Shown here: positions 23,808 to 34,963 of the stretch, one piece after another
Layout of the letters: the number at the start of each line of letters is the position of its first letter
How positions within the stretch are numbered: the first letter of the stretch is position 1
Origin: Corallococcus sp. NCRR
GTDB lineage: Bacteria > Myxococcota > Myxococcia > Myxococcales > Myxococcaceae
DNA: 64,000 nucleotides
Direction of reading: 5' to 3'
NCBI RefSeq assembly: GCF_026965535.1
Contig: NZ_CP114039.1
Span: 5,642,001-5,706,000, forward strand
Notes under the pieces: model-generated
What the model was told of the DNA's origin: nothing
What the model saw: the letters and a program-made list of their open reading frames with translations, nothing else
Database searches by the model: none
Position numbers and translations under genes: made by a program

Positions 23808-24536
23808 TCAGGCCCGGCGCTGGATGCGGCCGTCCTTGTCCAGGCTGTAGGGCTCCACGAGGGCGGCCTGCACCTTGTCCTGGTAGCCCTGCACGGCGAA
23901 CCCGCTCTCCGCCAGCGCCGCCAGCGCCACGGTCTGCACGCGGCGCGCGGTGTCGTCGTTGGTGAGCAACTGGAGCAGGGGCTCGCGCGCCGGCTCGTGC
24001 TTCAAGGGGCCCAGGACGTTGATGGCGGCGATCTTCACGTCGTCGGACATGTCCTCCAGGAAGGGGAGGACGGCCGGGGCGACGCGCGGGTCCTGCTTGC
24101 CCAGCACGTGGTGGAGCAGCACGACCTTCTTCTCCGGGTCGCGCGTGTAGCGGGAGGACAGGTGCTGGAGCGTGTCGGTGATGACGCCCATGAGCGCGTC
24201 CTCGGACAGCAGCTCCTGGAGGATGCGCAGCGCCCAGGACGTGGCCTGATCGCTCGTCTTGAGGAAGGCGCTCACCGGCGCGACGGCGTCCTGGCCGAAG
24301 TGCTTGATGAGCTCGAAGGTGTGCTCCTTCTCGTCCGCGTCGGTGGTGAGCGGGTCCACGGTGATGGTGAACCGGCTGAGCAGCACCGTGACGGCCTCGG
24401 GGTACTTCATCTCCCCCAACTGCTGCAGGGCCTTCTGTCGCGTGGACGGCTCCCCGTACTTCTGGGTCACCTTGGACTTGAGCTTGAGGGCTTTTTCGGG
24501 GCCCGAGCCGCCCGTGAGGAAATCAAAGAGACCCAT
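23808..24536 (-). CDS. HEAT-repeat protein
   Basis: 242 residues, almost entirely helical. Repeats of about 32-37 residues with the HEAT pattern are visible, for example APAVLPFLEDMSDDVKIAAI and REPLLQLLTNDDTARRVQTV. A short N-terminus (MGLFDFLTGGSGPEKALKLK) resembles the membrane- or partner-binding start of similar small proteins. HEAT repeats mediate protein contacts; no catalytic motif is present, so a scaffold or regulatory role is inferred. It lies between dnaJ (81 nt upstream) and the hybrid kinase (120 nt downstream), all on the minus strand. Confidence 0.82.
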   Translation of the reverse strand: MGLFDFLTGGSGPEKALKLKSKVTQKYGEPSTRQKALQQLGEMKYPEAVTVLLSRFTITVDPLTTDADEKEHTFELIKHFGQDAVAPVSAFLKTSDQATSWALRILQELLSEDALMGVITDTLQHLSSRYTRDPEKKVVLLHHVLGKQDPRVAPAVLPFLEDMSDDVKIAAINVLGPLKHEPAREPLLQLLTNDDTARRVQTVALAALAESGFAVQGYQDKVQAALVEPYSLDKDGRIQRRA

Positions 24537-24617
24537 AGGTACGTACCCGCTCCGGATTCGGAAGAGTGGAGGCGCCATGTAGGACGGTGCGCCTTCCAGG
24601 ACAAGTGGCAACGACAA

Positions 24618-25799
24618 CTACAACGCGAGCTCCCGGCGGACGTCGCCCCGGTAGGCCCGCGCCAGCGTCTCCGCGGCGGCCCGGACCTCGTCCGTGGCCT
24701 CCTCGGGGACCTTCACCTGGAGCAGCAGGTACATGTCGCCCGGAGTGCCGCCCCGGAGCGACGGCACGCCGCGTCCCTTGAGCCGCATCTTGCGGCCGGA
24801 CTGTGAACCCGCGGGCACCTTCAGCGTCACCTCCCCCTGGAACGTAGGCACGCGCACCTCGCCGCCCAGCAGCGCCTCGGACACCGTCACCGGCAGGTCC
24901 AGGTAGAGGTCGTCGCCCTCGCGGCGGACCAGCGGATGCTCGGCCACCTCCGTCTCGATGTAGAGGTCCCCCGGAGGGCCCCCCTGGATGCCCGCCGCGC
25001 CCTGGCCGGCAAGCCGCACCTTGGAGCCCGTGACGACGCCCGCCGGAATCTTCACCGTCAGCCGGGTCGTCTCCTCCTTGATGCCGCTGCCACCGCACTG
25101 GGAGCAGGGCTCCGGCGCCTTCCCGCTGCCGCGGCAGGTGGGGCACACGCCGGAGCCACCGAACATGGCGCCGCCCCGCCGGGCCCGCCCCGTGCCGTTG
25201 CAGGTGGGGCACGTCACGAGCTTCCCGGTGTTGCCCTCGCCGTGGCACTTGGAGCAGCGGCCCGGCCGCTGGAGCGTCAACGTGCGCTCGGTGCCGGTGA
25301 CGGCCTCCGCCAGGGTTATCTGCACGCGGGTCGTCAGGTCATCGCCGCGCTCGGCCGCGGTGGACCGGCTGCCGCCCCGGCCTCGGCCGAAGAGGTCGTT
25401 GATGTCGAAGCCGCCGGCCCCGCCGCCTCCACCCGAGCGCCCGAAGATGTCGTTGAAGAGGTCCCCCAGGTCCACGCCCTCGGTGCTGAAGGGGATGCCG
25501 CCGCCGCCGCTGCCCCCGGCCGCCTGGGCTGCGCGGTACTGGCGGTAGGCCGCGGCCTTCTTCTCGTCGAAGCCGATCTTCTCCGCGTCCTCGCCGAACT
25601 CGTCGTAGAGCGCGCGCTTCTTCGGGTCTCCCAGCACCTCGAAGGCGGTGTTGATGCGCTTGAACTTCTCCTCCGCCCCCTTGTCGCCGGGGTTGACGTC
25701 CGGGTGGTGCTGGCGCGCCAGCTTCCGGAAGGCCTTCTTGAGGTCGTCCGCCGAGGCCGTCCGTGGCACGCCCAGAATCTGGTAGTAGTCGTCAGCCAT
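24618..25799 (-). CDS. dnaJ: Chaperone protein DnaJ (Hsp40)
   Basis: 393 residues, type I DnaJ. The J domain (1-70) has the HPD motif in QHHPDVNPG, which stimulates DnaK. A Gly/Phe-rich region follows ([20 protein letters not shown]). The zinc domain has four CxxCxGxG motifs ([32 protein letters not shown]), then two C-terminal substrate-binding domains ([26 protein letters not shown]). All residues for a functional co-chaperone are present. dnaK and grpE are not adjacent, so this may be one of several DnaJ paralogues. It diverges from the SurA-like gene. Confidence 0.93.
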   Translation of the reverse strand: MADDYYQILGVPRTASADDLKKAFRKLARQHHPDVNPGDKGAEEKFKRINTAFEVLGDPKKRALYDEFGEDAEKIGFDEKKAAAYRQYRAAQAAGGSGGGGIPFSTEGVDLGDLFNDIFGRSGGGGGAGGFDINDLFGRGRGGSRSTAAERGDDLTTRVQITLAEAVTGTERTLTLQRPGRCSKCHGEGNTGKLVTCPTCNGTGRARRGGAMFGGSGVCPTCRGSGKAPEPCSQCGGSGIKEETTRLTVKIPAGVVTGSKVRLAGQGAAGIQGGPPGDLYIETEVAEHPLVRREGDDLYLDLPVTVSEALLGGEVRVPTFQGEVTLKVPAGSQSGRKMRLKGRGVPSLRGGTPGDMYLLLQVKVPEEATDEVRAAAETLARAYRGDVRRELAL

Positions 25800-25920
25800 A
25801 GGTTTTTAGGGTGGTGCAGTACCCGACAAGGGAGAACGTAACCAGCGGTGCGGTGAGCGCCAGCACGGGATGTCCGGACAGCACCGCGATGGTTACAGTC
25901 GCCGCAAGATGAGGAAGGCC

Positions 25921-26643
25921 ATGCCAGCACCGCGCGCCCGCCGGAAGGCCCCCCTGTGGCTGGCGTGCGGGCTGCTCCCCGCGGCCCTGGGGTCTGGGGG
26001 GACCGCCCACGCCGCCCCCCCGCCGCCCGCTCCCGCCGTGGAGGAAGGCAGGGTGGTGGACCGCGTCGTGGCGGTCATCGAAGGCCAGGTCCTCACCCAG
26101 AGCGAACTGGAGATGGAGGCCCGGGTGGCGCTGATCCAGCGAGGGGCCGTGCAGGCGGCCGCCCTGCCCCTGGACGAGCAGTTGCTCCGGGGGGCGCTGG
26201 AGCTTTCCATCAACCAGCGCCTCCAGGTCCTGAGCGCGGACCGCCTGCAGGCCTTCCCGGCCGAACCGGCGGAGGTGGAGGCCCGGCTGGACGCCGTCCG
26301 TGCGAGGCTGGGCGGGGAGGAGGGGCTCCGGCGCTTCCTGGACCGGCATGGCGTGAACCGCGAGGCCCTGGAGGCCGTGCTGGCGCGGGGGCTGCGAGCG
26401 GAACGAATCCTCGACAGCCGGGTCCGGTTGAAGGCACAGGTGAGCGAGGCGGAGGTCCGTCACCATTATGACGCCCACCGGGACCTGTACCCCGGTGAGT
26501 TCGACCAGGCGGCGCGCACGGCCATCCGCGAGGAGCTGGTCCGGGCGCGCTATGGAGAGCTGGCGGCCCAGGCCCTGGCTGAAGTACGCAAATCGGCGCA
26601 GGTGCGGCGGGTGGCGCCCTTCGCGCGGGAGGCACGGCGATGA
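25921..26643 (+). CDS. SurA-like periplasmic protein lacking a PPIase domain
   Basis: About 240 residues. A basic start and hydrophobic stretch (APLWLACGLLPAALGSGG) ending in THAA predict Sec export. The mature part begins like SurA family chaperones: VVDRVVAVIEGQVLTQSELE, with the helical SurA_N region through about 190 and a C-terminal helix (ARTAIREELVRARYGELA). The parvulin PPIase domain normally between them is absent. A role in outer-membrane protein folding is an inference from the domain. The ATG at 25921 has GAGGAAGG upstream; an in-frame ATG at 25909 is an alternative. Its stop overlaps the start of rimI. Confidence 0.78.
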   Translation: MPAPRARRKAPLWLACGLLPAALGSGGTAHAAPPPPAPAVEEGRVVDRVVAVIEGQVLTQSELEMEARVALIQRGAVQAAALPLDEQLLRGALELSINQRLQVLSADRLQAFPAEPAEVEARLDAVRARLGGEEGLRRFLDRHGVNREALEAVLARGLRAERILDSRVRLKAQVSEAEVRHHYDAHRDLYPGEFDQAARTAIREELVRARYGELAAQALAEVRKSAQVRRVAPFAREARR

Positions 26644-27134
26644 GACGGCTGCGGGATGACGGGACGCCCGACAAGGGGAAGGGCTTCCTGATCCGGCAGA
26701 TGACCGTGGACGACATGCCGGCGGTGATGGCGCTGGAGAAGGCGTCCTTCAAGAACCCCTGGTCCACGGAGCTGCTCGGGCGAGAGCTCCAGCACGACTG
26801 GTCCACCATCCTCCTCGTGGAGGAGCCCCTGCCCGAAGGCGGCGTCGCCCTGCTGGGCCTGGCCATCTTCTGGATCGTCCACGACGAGGTCCACGTCCTC
26901 AACGTCGCCACCGCCCCCGTACACCGCCGCCGGGGCGTCGCGCGCACCGTGATGGAGGAAGTCCTGCGCCGGGGCGTGGCCCGCCGCTGCTCGCTGGCCA
27001 CCCTGGAGGTGCGCCGGGGCAACGAGTCCGCCCTCAACCTCTACCGCTCGCTGGGCTTCCGGCCGGTCGGCATCCGTCCGAACTACTACGCGGACGAGGG
27101 CGAGGACGCGATCGTGATGGTCCTCGACTTCTAG
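26640..27134 (+). CDS. rimI: Ribosomal-protein-alanine N-acetyltransferase (RimI, GNAT)
   Basis: 164 residues of the GNAT fold. The acetyl-CoA pyrophosphate loop is HRRRGVARTVM (R/Q-x-x-G-x-A), preceded by VHVLNVATAPVHR and followed by LEVRRGNESALNLYRSLGF and GIRPNYYADEGEDAIVM, all characteristic of RimI, which acetylates the N-terminal Ala of S18. The N-terminal 15 residues are charged and variable. The ATG overlaps the upstream TGA (ATGA). Placement just before the ribosomal protein supercluster is suggestive but may be chance, because a clear promoter separates it from rpsL. Confidence 0.87.
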   Translation: MRRLRDDGTPDKGKGFLIRQMTVDDMPAVMALEKASFKNPWSTELLGRELQHDWSTILLVEEPLPEGGVALLGLAIFWIVHDEVHVLNVATAPVHRRRGVARTVMEEVLRRGVARRCSLATLEVRRGNESALNLYRSLGFRPVGIRPNYYADEGEDAIVMVLDF

Positions 27135-27242
27135 TCCCCTAAGGGAGTAGAGCGTCCGGCCGTCGTCGCAGTCCCAGGTTTTTCGGGTGTGAGGGATGCA
27201 CCCGGGTCCTCTGGCCGGTTCTGGCCCAGGGGCAGGCCATGC

Positions 27243-27270
27243 TTGACACCCGGGGGGCCCTCCCTATACT
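27243..27270 (+). promoter_or_regulatory. Promoter of the str-S10 ribosomal cluster
   Basis: A perfect -35 TTGACA (27243-27248) and a near-perfect -10 TATACT (27265-27270) are separated by 16 nt. This is the strongest sigma70-type promoter I see in the window and lies 84 nt upstream of the rpsL GTG. The spacer is a G/C run. Confidence 0.8.
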
Positions 27271-27354
27271 CGCGGGCCTTTTGTGTAGCCTGTAGGTAGA
27301 TATGCTCCGCTTTCGTGTAGCCGGACGCGGGGTTCCCACGAAGAAGAGGTTTCA

Positions 27355-27726
27355 GTGCCGACCATCAGCCAGCTCGTCCGCAAGGGCCGCGAGAAGCTCA
27401 ACATCAAGGGCAAGAGCCCTGCCCTGAAGGAGTGCCCCCAGAAGCGCGGTGTCTGCACGCGCGTCTACACCACGACCCCGAAGAAGCCGAACTCGGCCCT
27501 CCGCAAGGTGGCCCGCGTGCGTCTCACCAACGGCATCGAGGTGACTTCCTACATCCCCGGCGTGGGTCACAACCTCCAGGAGCACTCGGTGGTCATGATC
27601 CGCGGTGGCCGTGTGAAGGACCTCCCGGGCGTTCGCTACCACATCATCCGCGGCACGCTGGACTCCGTGGGCGTTGCCGGTCGCAAGCAGAGCCGCTCCA
27701 AGTACGGCGCCAAGCGCCCCAGCTAG
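27355..27726 (+). CDS. rpsL: 30S ribosomal protein S12
   Basis: 123 residues, the decoding-centre protein of the 30S subunit. It starts at a GTG preceded by AGAGG. Signatures are [16 protein letters not shown] and [13 protein letters not shown]. Lys43, Lys44 and Lys88 (GRVKDLPGV) are the common forms, so no streptomycin-resistance substitution is visible at these sites; the Asp of KDLPG is the usual beta-methylthiolation site. It is the first gene after the strong promoter; rpsG follows after 171 nt, which is long for this operon. Confidence 0.97.
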   Translation: MPTISQLVRKGREKLNIKGKSPALKECPQKRGVCTRVYTTTPKKPNSALRKVARVRLTNGIEVTSYIPGVGHNLQEHSVVMIRGGRVKDLPGVRYHIIRGTLDSVGVAGRKQSRSKYGAKRPS

Positions 27727-27897
27727 TCCGGTTCTCCCGCGCGTCGTTGGCGCGGAACACCTTCGCGGTACCTGAAGAAGTGTCGGACGCTGGCCCCACA
27801 CCCTGGGGAGTGTCCCTGGAAGTTCCCAAGCAGTCGTTCTTGAAGCCCCTGAACAAGGCTTTCCTCCAGGCGAGGAGAGTGGGGCGTAAGGGAAGAG

Positions 27898-28368
27898 ATG
27901 CCTCGTCGTCGCGTAGTCGCCAAGCGGAAGATTCTCCCGGATCCGAAGTTCCAGGACCGGCTCGTCACCAAGTTCGTCAACGACCTGATGCGCAAGGGGA
28001 AGAAGTCCATCGCGGAGGGCGTGTGCTACGGCGCCTTCGCCCTCATGGAGGAGCGCGCGAAGGAAGACCCCCTCAAGACGTTCAAGAAGGCCCTGGACAA
28101 CGTCAAGCCCGTCCTCGAGGTGAAGAGCCGCCGCGTCGGTGGCGCCACCTACCAGGTTCCCGTGGAGGTCCGTCAGGACCGCCGCGTCGCGCTGGGCATG
28201 CGCTGGATCATCTCCTACGCCAAGGCGCGCGGTGAGAAGACCATGCAGGAGAAGCTGGCCGGCGAGATCATGGACGCCGCCAACAACCGCGGCAACGCGG
28301 TGAAGAAGCGTGAAGACACGCACAAGATGGCGGAAGCCAACAAGGCCTTCGCTCACTACCGCTGGTAG
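27898..28368 (+). CDS. rpsG: 30S ribosomal protein S7
   Basis: 156 residues, the primary assembly protein of the 30S head that binds the 3' domain of 16S r[38 protein letters not shown] and the C-terminal [24 protein letters not shown] identify it. It is separated from rpsL by a 171 nt spacer with no gene. A strong intrinsic-terminator hairpin follows its stop, before fusA. Confidence 0.97.
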   Translation: MPRRRVVAKRKILPDPKFQDRLVTKFVNDLMRKGKKSIAEGVCYGAFALMEERAKEDPLKTFKKALDNVKPVLEVKSRRVGGATYQVPVEVRQDRRVALGMRWIISYAKARGEKTMQEKLAGEIMDAANNRGNAVKKREDTHKMAEANKAFAHYRW

Positions 28369-28392
28369 GTCCCGAAAGGGGCTTCGCGGTTG

Positions 28393-28431
28393 CCGCCCGG
28401 ATGCGCTGCCAGCGTCCGGGCGGTTTTGTTT
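28393..28431 (+). terminator. Strong terminator-like hairpin between rpsG and fusA
   Basis: CCGCCCGGA (28393-28401) pairs perfectly with TCCGGGCGG (28415-28423), with an inner CGCT/AGCG helix, and TTTTGTTT follows at 28424-28431. By form this is a full intrinsic terminator, yet it stands inside the ribosomal cluster with no clear promoter between it and fusA at 28478. It may act as a partial terminator or processing site. Confidence 0.75.
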
Positions 28432-28477
28432 ATCTGCCCTGGCAGAAGCCTAAGAGAAGTCCGGAAGGAACCGAGTC

Positions 28478-30559
28478 ATGGCCCGTGAGTTCCCCCTCGA
28501 GCGCTACCGCAACATCGGCATCATGGCGCACATCGATGCCGGCAAGACGACCACCACCGAGCGGATCCTGTTCTACACAGGCGCCATCCACAAGATGGGC
28601 GAGGTGCACGAAGGCACCACCACCACGGACTGGATGGTGCAGGAGCGCGAGCGCGGCATCACCATCACCTCCGCGGCCATCAGCGCCTTCTGGGAGCGGA
28701 TGGGCCAGCGCTACCGCGTGAACATCATCGACACGCCGGGGCACGTGGACTTCACCATCGAGGTGGAGCGCTCGCTGCGCGTGCTCGACGGCGCCATCGC
28801 CGTGTTCGACGCGGTGAACGGTGTCGAGCCGCAGTCGGAGACGGTGTGGCGCCAGGCGGACCGCTACAAGGTCCCGCGCATCTGCTTCATCAACAAGATG
28901 GACCGCGTGGGCGCGGACTTCGAGATGTCCGTCGGCACCATCAAGGAGAAGCTGGGCGCGCGTCCCGTGCGCATGCAGCTGCCCCTGGGCGCCGAGGACA
29001 AGCACAAGGGCGTCATCGACCTGGTCCGCATGAAGGCGCTGGTGTTCCAGGACGCGGAGCAGGGCAGCCGCTTCGAGGTCGTGGACATCCCGGAGGAGTA
29101 CCGCGACGCCGCGGAGGCCGCGCGCGGGGAGCTGCTGGAGGCCGCCGCCGAGCAGGACGACGCGCTCACGGAGAAGTTCCTCAACGGCGACGAGCTCACC
29201 GAGGACGAGGTTCGCGGCGCCATCCGCAAGGGCTGCGTGGGGCTGAAGCTGTTCCCGGTGTTCTGCGGCTCGGCGTTCCGCCACAAGGGCGTGCAGCCGC
29301 TCCTGGACGCAGTGGTGGACTACCTGCCCAGCCCGCTGGAAGTCCCGCCGATCCACGGCAAGACGCCCAAGGGTGAGGACGCCATCCGCGAGACGCGCGA
29401 CGACGCGCCCTTCAGCGCGCTGGCGTTCAAGATCATGAACGACCCGTCCTTCTCCTCGCAGACGCTGACGTTCCTGCGCGTCTACTCGGGGAAGCTGGAG
29501 GCGGGCACGGCGGTGTGGAACTCCGTGAAGGGCAAGCGCGAGCGCGTCAGCCGGCTCGTGCAGATGCGCGCGGACAAGAAGGATGAACTGACGGAGTGCT
29601 ACGCCGGCGATATCTGCGCGGTGGTGGGCCTGAAGCTGGCCACGACGGGCGACACGCTCTGTGACGACAAGCAGCAGATCATCCTGGAGCGGATGGAGTT
29701 TCCGGAGCCCGTCATCGACATCGCCATCGAGCCGAAGTCGACCGCGGATCAGGACAAGATCATCCAGGCCCTGCAGCGGCTGGCCATGGAGGACCCGTCC
29801 TTCCGCGTGCGCTCCAACGAGGAGACGGGCCAGACGCTCATCGCCGGAATGGGCGAACTGCACCTGGAAATCATCGTCGACCGGCTCCTGCGCGAGTTCA
29901 AGGTGGACGCGAACATCGGCAAGCCGCAGGTGGCCTACCGCGAGACGGTGACCACGACGAAGGAGGCGGAAGGCAAGTACATCCGCCAGGCGGGCGGCAA
30001 GGGGCAGTACGGCCACATCAACCTGCGCGTGTCCCCGAACGAGCCCGGCAAGGGCTTCGAGTTCGTCAGCACCATCACCGGCGGCGCCGTGTCCAAGGAG
30101 TTCGTGGACGCCGCGCGCGACGGCGCGAAGGAGGCCATGCAGAACGGCCCCGTCGCCGGCTACCCCATGGTGGACGTGAAGGTGGAGGCCTACGACGGCT
30201 CCATGCACGACGTGGACTCGTCGGAAATGGCCTTCAAGATCGCCGGCTCCATGGCCTTCAAGGACGCGGTCCGCGCGGCGAACCCCGTCCTGCTGGAGCC
30301 CATCATGGCCACGGAGGTCGTCACCCCGGAGGCCGCCATGGGCGACGTCATCGGTGACCTGAACGGCCGGCGCGGGAAGATCCTGGGCATGACCCCCCGG
30401 CCTGGCGGCGTGCAGGCCATCCAGGCGGAGGTGCCCCTGGCCGCCATGTTCGGGTACTCGACCGACCTGCGGAGCAAGAGCCAGGGAAGGGCGACCTACA
30501 CCATGCAGTTCAAGCACTACGCACCGGCGCCGAAGTCAGCGCTCAACCCGAGCTACTGA
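28478..30559 (+). CDS. fusA: Elongation factor G
   Basis: 693-residue translational GTPase that drives tRNA-mRNA translocation. G1 is AHIDAGKT (17-24), the switch I region [17 protein letters not shown]3 DTPGHVDF and G4 NKMD; domains II-V follow, ending with the [19 protein letters not shown] loop of domain V. Sequence and length are standard for EF-G rather than a Tet(M)- or LepA-type factor. The ATG at 28478 follows GGAAGGA. It is located between rpsG and tuf as in most str operons. Confidence 0.97.
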   Translation: MAREFPLERYRNIGIMAHIDAGKTTTTERILFYTGAIHKMGEVHEGTTTTDWMVQERERGITITSAAISAFWERMGQRYRVNIIDTPGHVDFTIEVERSLRVLDGAIAVFDAVNGVEPQSETVWRQADRYKVPRICFINKMDRVGADFEMSVGTIKEKLGARPVRMQLPLGAEDKHKGVIDLVRMKALVFQDAEQGSRFEVVDIPEEYRDAAEAARGELLEAAAEQDDALTEKFLNGDELTEDEVRGAIRKGCVGLKLFPVFCGSAFRHKGVQPLLDAVVDYLPSPLEVPPIHGKTPKGEDAIRETRDDAPFSALAFKIMNDPSFSSQTLTFLRVYSGKLEAGTAVWNSVKGKRERVSRLVQMRADKKDELTECYAGDICAVVGLKLATTGDTLCDDKQQIILERMEFPEPVIDIAIEPKSTADQDKIIQALQRLAMEDPSFRVRSNEETGQTLIAGMGELHLEIIVDRLLREFKVDANIGKPQVAYRETVTTTKEAEGKYIRQAGGKGQYGHINLRVSPNEPGKGFEFVSTITGGAVSKEFVDAARDGAKEAMQNGPVAGYPMVDVKVEAYDGSMHDVDSSEMAFKIAGSMAFKDAVRAANPVLLEPIMATEVVTPEAAMGDVIGDLNGRRGKILGMTPRPGGVQAIQAEVPLAAMFGYSTDLRSKSQGRATYTMQFKHYAPAPKSALNPSY

Positions 30560-30698
30560 CCTCCCGCCCGCTGAGGAAGCCGCCGGGCGAATTCTGTTGA
30601 CGTTCCAGCGCCTTTGAAGCACACGCAGCACCCTTCGGAAGTTCTCCCGAAGTCCTATACCGCCGGGGTCGCACCGGCGGCGTCGTGAGGAGCGGTTC

Positions 30699-31889
<1,191 letters not shown>

Positions 31890-31955
31890 TACTCAGGCTG
31901 CCAGCTCTCCGGTAGGGCCCTTGGGGGCCGTTCCGGGGAGCCGGTGGGAATCCAG

Positions 31956-31984
31956 TTGCAACCCACGGGGTGTGGTGGTACACA
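31956..31984 (+). promoter_or_regulatory. Weak candidate promoter upstream of rpsJ
   Basis: TTGCAA (31956-31961) and TACACA (31979-31984) are 17 nt apart in the 195 nt spacer between tuf and rpsJ. The hexamers are only partial matches, so internal initiation here is tentative. Confidence 0.3.
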
Positions 31985-32084
31985 CCGCGCCCCTTCGTTC
32001 CGAAGAAACGGTTCTCTGAAATCCAGGCGTTGACGGGCGTACCGCCTCACGGTTCCCAGAGGTCGTTCAAAGAGGTTCTTGCGA

Positions 32085-32393
32085 ATGGCGACACAGAAGA
32101 TCCGCATCCGGCTGAAGGCGTACGACTCGAAGCTCCTGGATCAGAGTGCTGGGGAGATCGTCGAGACGGCCAAGCGCACGGGCGCCAAGGTGGCCGGTCC
32201 GATCCCCCTGCCGACGCGCATCAACAAGTTCACCGTGTTGCGTTCGCCGCACGTGGACAAGAAGAGCCGCGAGCAGTTTGAGATCCGCACGCACAAGCGC
32301 CTGCTCGATATCCTCGAGCCGACCCAGCAGACGCTGGACGCGCTGATGAAGCTGGATCTGTCTGCCGGCGTTGACGTCGAGATCAAGTCCTAG
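32085..32393 (+). CDS. rpsJ: 30S ribosomal protein S10
   Basis: 102 residues. S10 is a 30S head protein that also serves as NusE in antitermination. [36 protein letters not shown] and [17 protein letters not shown] are diagnostic. The ATG at 32085 is chosen over an in-frame TTG at 32079 because AGAGG is correctly spaced and [10 protein letters not shown] is the usual start. The next gene is rplD, 51 nt away; the usual rplC between them is missing. Confidence 0.97.
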   Translation: MATQKIRIRLKAYDSKLLDQSAGEIVETAKRTGAKVAGPIPLPTRINKFTVLRSPHVDKKSREQFEIRTHKRLLDILEPTQQTLDALMKLDLSAGVDVEIKS

Positions 32394-32444
32394 GAAGCGG
32401 GATGGCGTCGGAGTGGTTTCACTCTGACCCCCGAGGAAAGTGCC

Positions 32445-33068
32445 ATGGCGAAGTTTGACGTAGTCGACCTGGATTTGAAGAAGGTGTCGGAGATCGAGCT
32501 CTCCGACGAGATCTTCGGCGCCGAGCCGAACACCCACCTGTTCTACGAGGTGGCGAAGATGCAGCAGATCAACCGGCGCCGCGGCACGGTCGGGGTGAAG
32601 AACACCTCGCTCGTCAGCGGCGGCGGCAAGAAGCCCTGGAAGCAGAAGGGCACCGGCCGCGCCCGTCAGGGCTCGATCCGCGCCTCCCACTGGGTGGGCG
32701 GCGGTAAGGCGATGGCCCCCAAGGCCCGTGACTACTTCTACCGGCCGCCCCGCAAGGTCCGCCGCGGTGCCCTGCGCGCCGTGCTGTCCCTGCGCGCCCG
32801 GGAGAAGCAGCTCATCATCCTGGACGGCTTCAAGCTGGACGCCCCGAAGTCGAAGCAGGCCTTCGAGGTGCTCACGCGCCGGATGAAGCTCCAGAACGCG
32901 CTGGTCATCGACGAGCGTGGCAACACCAACCTGCACCGCAGCGTGCGCAACCTGGCGAAGTTCGACGTGCTGCCGCCCGAGGGTCTCAATCTCGAGTCCG
33001 TGCTCAAGCACTCGCACATCGTCCTGACTTCCGCCGCCGCGAAGACGCTCGAGGGGTCCCTGTCATGA
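32445..33068 (+). CDS. rplD: 50S ribosomal protein L4
   Basis: 207 residues. L4 binds 23S rRNA and lines the exit tunnel with its extended loop, here KPWKQKGTGRARQGSIRASHWVGGG in part (about 64-88). The N-terminal FDVVDLDLKKV and C-terminal LVIDERGNTNLHRSVRN regions fit the family. In E. coli L4 also represses the S10 operon; no comparable leader is evident here. It directly follows rpsJ, where rplC would normally be, and its TGA overlaps the rplW ATG. Confidence 0.96.
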   Translation: MAKFDVVDLDLKKVSEIELSDEIFGAEPNTHLFYEVAKMQQINRRRGTVGVKNTSLVSGGGKKPWKQKGTGRARQGSIRASHWVGGGKAMAPKARDYFYRPPRKVRRGALRAVLSLRAREKQLIILDGFKLDAPKSKQAFEVLTRRMKLQNALVIDERGNTNLHRSVRNLAKFDVLPPEGLNLESVLKHSHIVLTSAAAKTLEGSLS

Positions 33069-33358
33069 ATCTGAACGACGTCATCAAGGGCCCGCTCATC
33101 ACGGAGAAGCTGGACAAGGCCCGGGAGAAGTTCCGCCAGTACTCGTTCATCGTGGACCGCAAGGCCACGAAGCACGACGTGTCCCGCGCGGTCCAGTCCC
33201 TGTTCAAGGTCACGGTGGAGGGTGTTCGCACCAACATCGTGCGTGGCAAGACGAAGCGGGTGGGCAAGAGCATCGGCCAGCGCCCCAACTTCAAGAAGGC
33301 GGTCGTCACCCTCAAAGAAGGTGACAAGATCGAACTCTTCGAAGGGGGAGCGGTCTGA
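33065..33358 (+). CDS. rplW: 50S ribosomal protein L23
   Basis: 97 residues, located at the exit-tunnel mouth where trigger factor and SRP dock. VIKGPLITEKLDKAREKF and RAVQSLFKVTVEGVRTNIV are typical. The start overlaps the rplD stop (ATGA), and rplB follows after 37 nt. Confidence 0.96.
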   Translation: MNLNDVIKGPLITEKLDKAREKFRQYSFIVDRKATKHDVSRAVQSLFKVTVEGVRTNIVRGKTKRVGKSIGQRPNFKKAVVTLKEGDKIELFEGGAV

Positions 33359-33395
33359 CGCCACTGGCGACAGATCCGCCTGAGAGGAACACACC

Positions 33396-34241
33396 ATGGG
33401 CATCAAGAAGTACAAGCCGACCAGCGCCGCCCGCCGTCTGATGACGGTGTCCGACTTCGCGGACATCACCAAGGACTCGCCGGAGAAGGCCCTCACCGAG
33501 CCGCTCAAGCGCTCGGGTGGCCGCAACGTTCACGGCCACATCACCCGTCGTCACCAGGGTGGCGGTCACAAGCGCCGCTACCGCACGATCGACTTCAAGC
33601 GTCGTGACAAGGACGGCGTGCCGGCCAAGGTGGTCGCGGTCGAGTACGACCCGAACCGCACGGCCAACATCGCCCTCCTGCACTACGCTGACGGCGAGAA
33701 GCGCTACATCCTGGCCCCCGTGGGCCTGAGCGTGGGCGACACCGTGTTCGCCGGCGCCACCGCCGACATCCGGCCGGGCAACAGCCTGCCGCTGCAGAAC
33801 ATCCCGGTGGGTACGGTCATCCACAACGTGGAGCTGAAGCCGGGCCGTGGCGCCCAGGTCATCCGCTCCGCGGGCACCTCCGGCCAGCTGATGGCCAAGG
33901 AAGACCGTTACGCCCAGGTTCGCATGCCTTCCGGTGCCGTGCGCAAGGTGCTCATCGAGTGCCGCGCCACCGTCGGCCAGGTGGGCAACATCGAGCACGA
34001 AATCATCCGCATCGGTAAGGCGGGTAAGAGCCGGTGGCTGGGCATCCGGCCCACCGTCCGCGGTCTGGCCATGAACCCTGTCGACCACCCGCACGGTGGT
34101 GGTGAGGGTAAGTCCGGCCAGGGTAACCCGCACCCGGTGTCTCCGTGGGGCAAGAAGACCAAGGGCCTCACCACGCGCACCAACAAGCGCACCGACAAGT
34201 TCATCGTGAGCGGCCGCCGCCAGGGCGCGCGCAGCCAGTAA
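33396..34241 (+). CDS. rplB: 50S ribosomal protein L2
   Basis: 281 residues, close to the peptidyl-transferase centre and needed for subunit association. The conserved [13 protein letters not shown] segment near the C-terminus carries the important His. N-terminal [14 protein letters not shown] and [20 protein letters not shown] also match. GAGAGG lies upstream of the ATG, and rpsS follows after 13 nt. Confidence 0.97.
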   Translation: MGIKKYKPTSAARRLMTVSDFADITKDSPEKALTEPLKRSGGRNVHGHITRRHQGGGHKRRYRTIDFKRRDKDGVPAKVVAVEYDPNRTANIALLHYADGEKRYILAPVGLSVGDTVFAGATADIRPGNSLPLQNIPVGTVIHNVELKPGRGAQVIRSAGTSGQLMAKEDRYAQVRMPSGAVRKVLIECRATVGQVGNIEHEIIRIGKAGKSRWLGIRPTVRGLAMNPVDHPHGGGEGKSGQGNPHPVSPWGKKTKGLTTRTNKRTDKFIVSGRRQGARSQ

Positions 34242-34254
34242 GAGGATTTGAAAC

Positions 34255-34542
34255 ATGGCTCGTTCGATCAAGAAGGGTCCGTTCGTTGACGATCACCTCC
34301 TCAAGAAGATCGAGGGGATGATCGCCGCGAACAAGAAGGCGGTCGTCAAGACCTGGTCCCGGCGCTCCACGATTCTCCCTGAGTTCGTGGGTCACACCTT
34401 CGCCGTGCACAACGGCAAGAAGTTCATTCCGGTGTTCGTGACGGAGAACATGGTGGGCCACAAGCTCGGCGAGTTCGCTCCTACGCGCACCTTCGGCGGG
34501 CACTCGGCGGAGAAGAAGGTCGCCAAGGCCCCGGGCAAGTAG
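34255..34542 (+). CDS. rpsS: 30S ribosomal protein S19
   Basis: 95 residues, a 30S head protein near the A-site finger. [40 protein letters not shown] and [13 protein letters not shown] are hallmark sequences. Normal length, no extension. Confidence 0.97.
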   Translation: MARSIKKGPFVDDHLLKKIEGMIAANKKAVVKTWSRRSTILPEFVGHTFAVHNGKKFIPVFVTENMVGHKLGEFAPTRTFGGHSAEKKVAKAPGK

Positions 34543-34577
34543 CCCGTACCTACGCCTGAGAGCCTGAGGAGATGACC

Positions 34578-34922
34578 ATGGAGTCGACTGCACATCTGCG
34601 TCACCTGCGCATGAGCCCGCGCAAGCTGTCCCTCGTCGCGGCGCTCATCCGGGGCAAGCCTGTCGAGGCCGCCCTGAACATCCTGAAGTTCACCCCGCGC
34701 GCTGCTGCGCGGCCGGTGGAGAAGCTCATCAAGAGCGCCGTCGCCAACGCGACGGACCTGTCCAAGGGCCAGGTCGACGTGGATACCCTCTACGTCAAGA
34801 CCATCTCCGTGGACCAGGCCGCCACCCAGCGCCGGTTCATGCCGCGCGCCATGGGGCGCGCGACGCCCATCCAGAAGAAGTCTGCCCACGTCCACGTCGT
34901 GCTGGCCGAGGCCAAGAAGTAG
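34578..34922 (+). CDS. rplV: 50S ribosomal protein L22
   Basis: 114 residues. L22 contributes a beta-hairpin to the exit tunnel; its tip region here is [40 protein letters not shown] marks the start of the fold. Two in-frame ATGs lie 6 nt apart (34572 and 34578); the second is correctly spaced from GAGGAG. Confidence 0.96.
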   Translation: MESTAHLRHLRMSPRKLSLVAALIRGKPVEAALNILKFTPRAAARPVEKLIKSAVANATDLSKGQVDVDTLYVKTISVDQAATQRRFMPRAMGRATPIQKKSAHVHVVLAEAKK

Positions 34923-34963
34923 GACCCGTCGGGCCCCGCCCGGACGCACCAAGGAGATTCAGT

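Noticed and set aside
27135-27242. A tRNA gene upstream of rpsL
   Set aside because: The spacer after rimI has no cloverleaf or T-loop consensus; it contains G/C runs and leads into the promoter.
32393-32444. A short or fragmentary rplC between rpsJ and rplD
   Set aside because: Only 51 nt, with no L3-like sequence in any frame.
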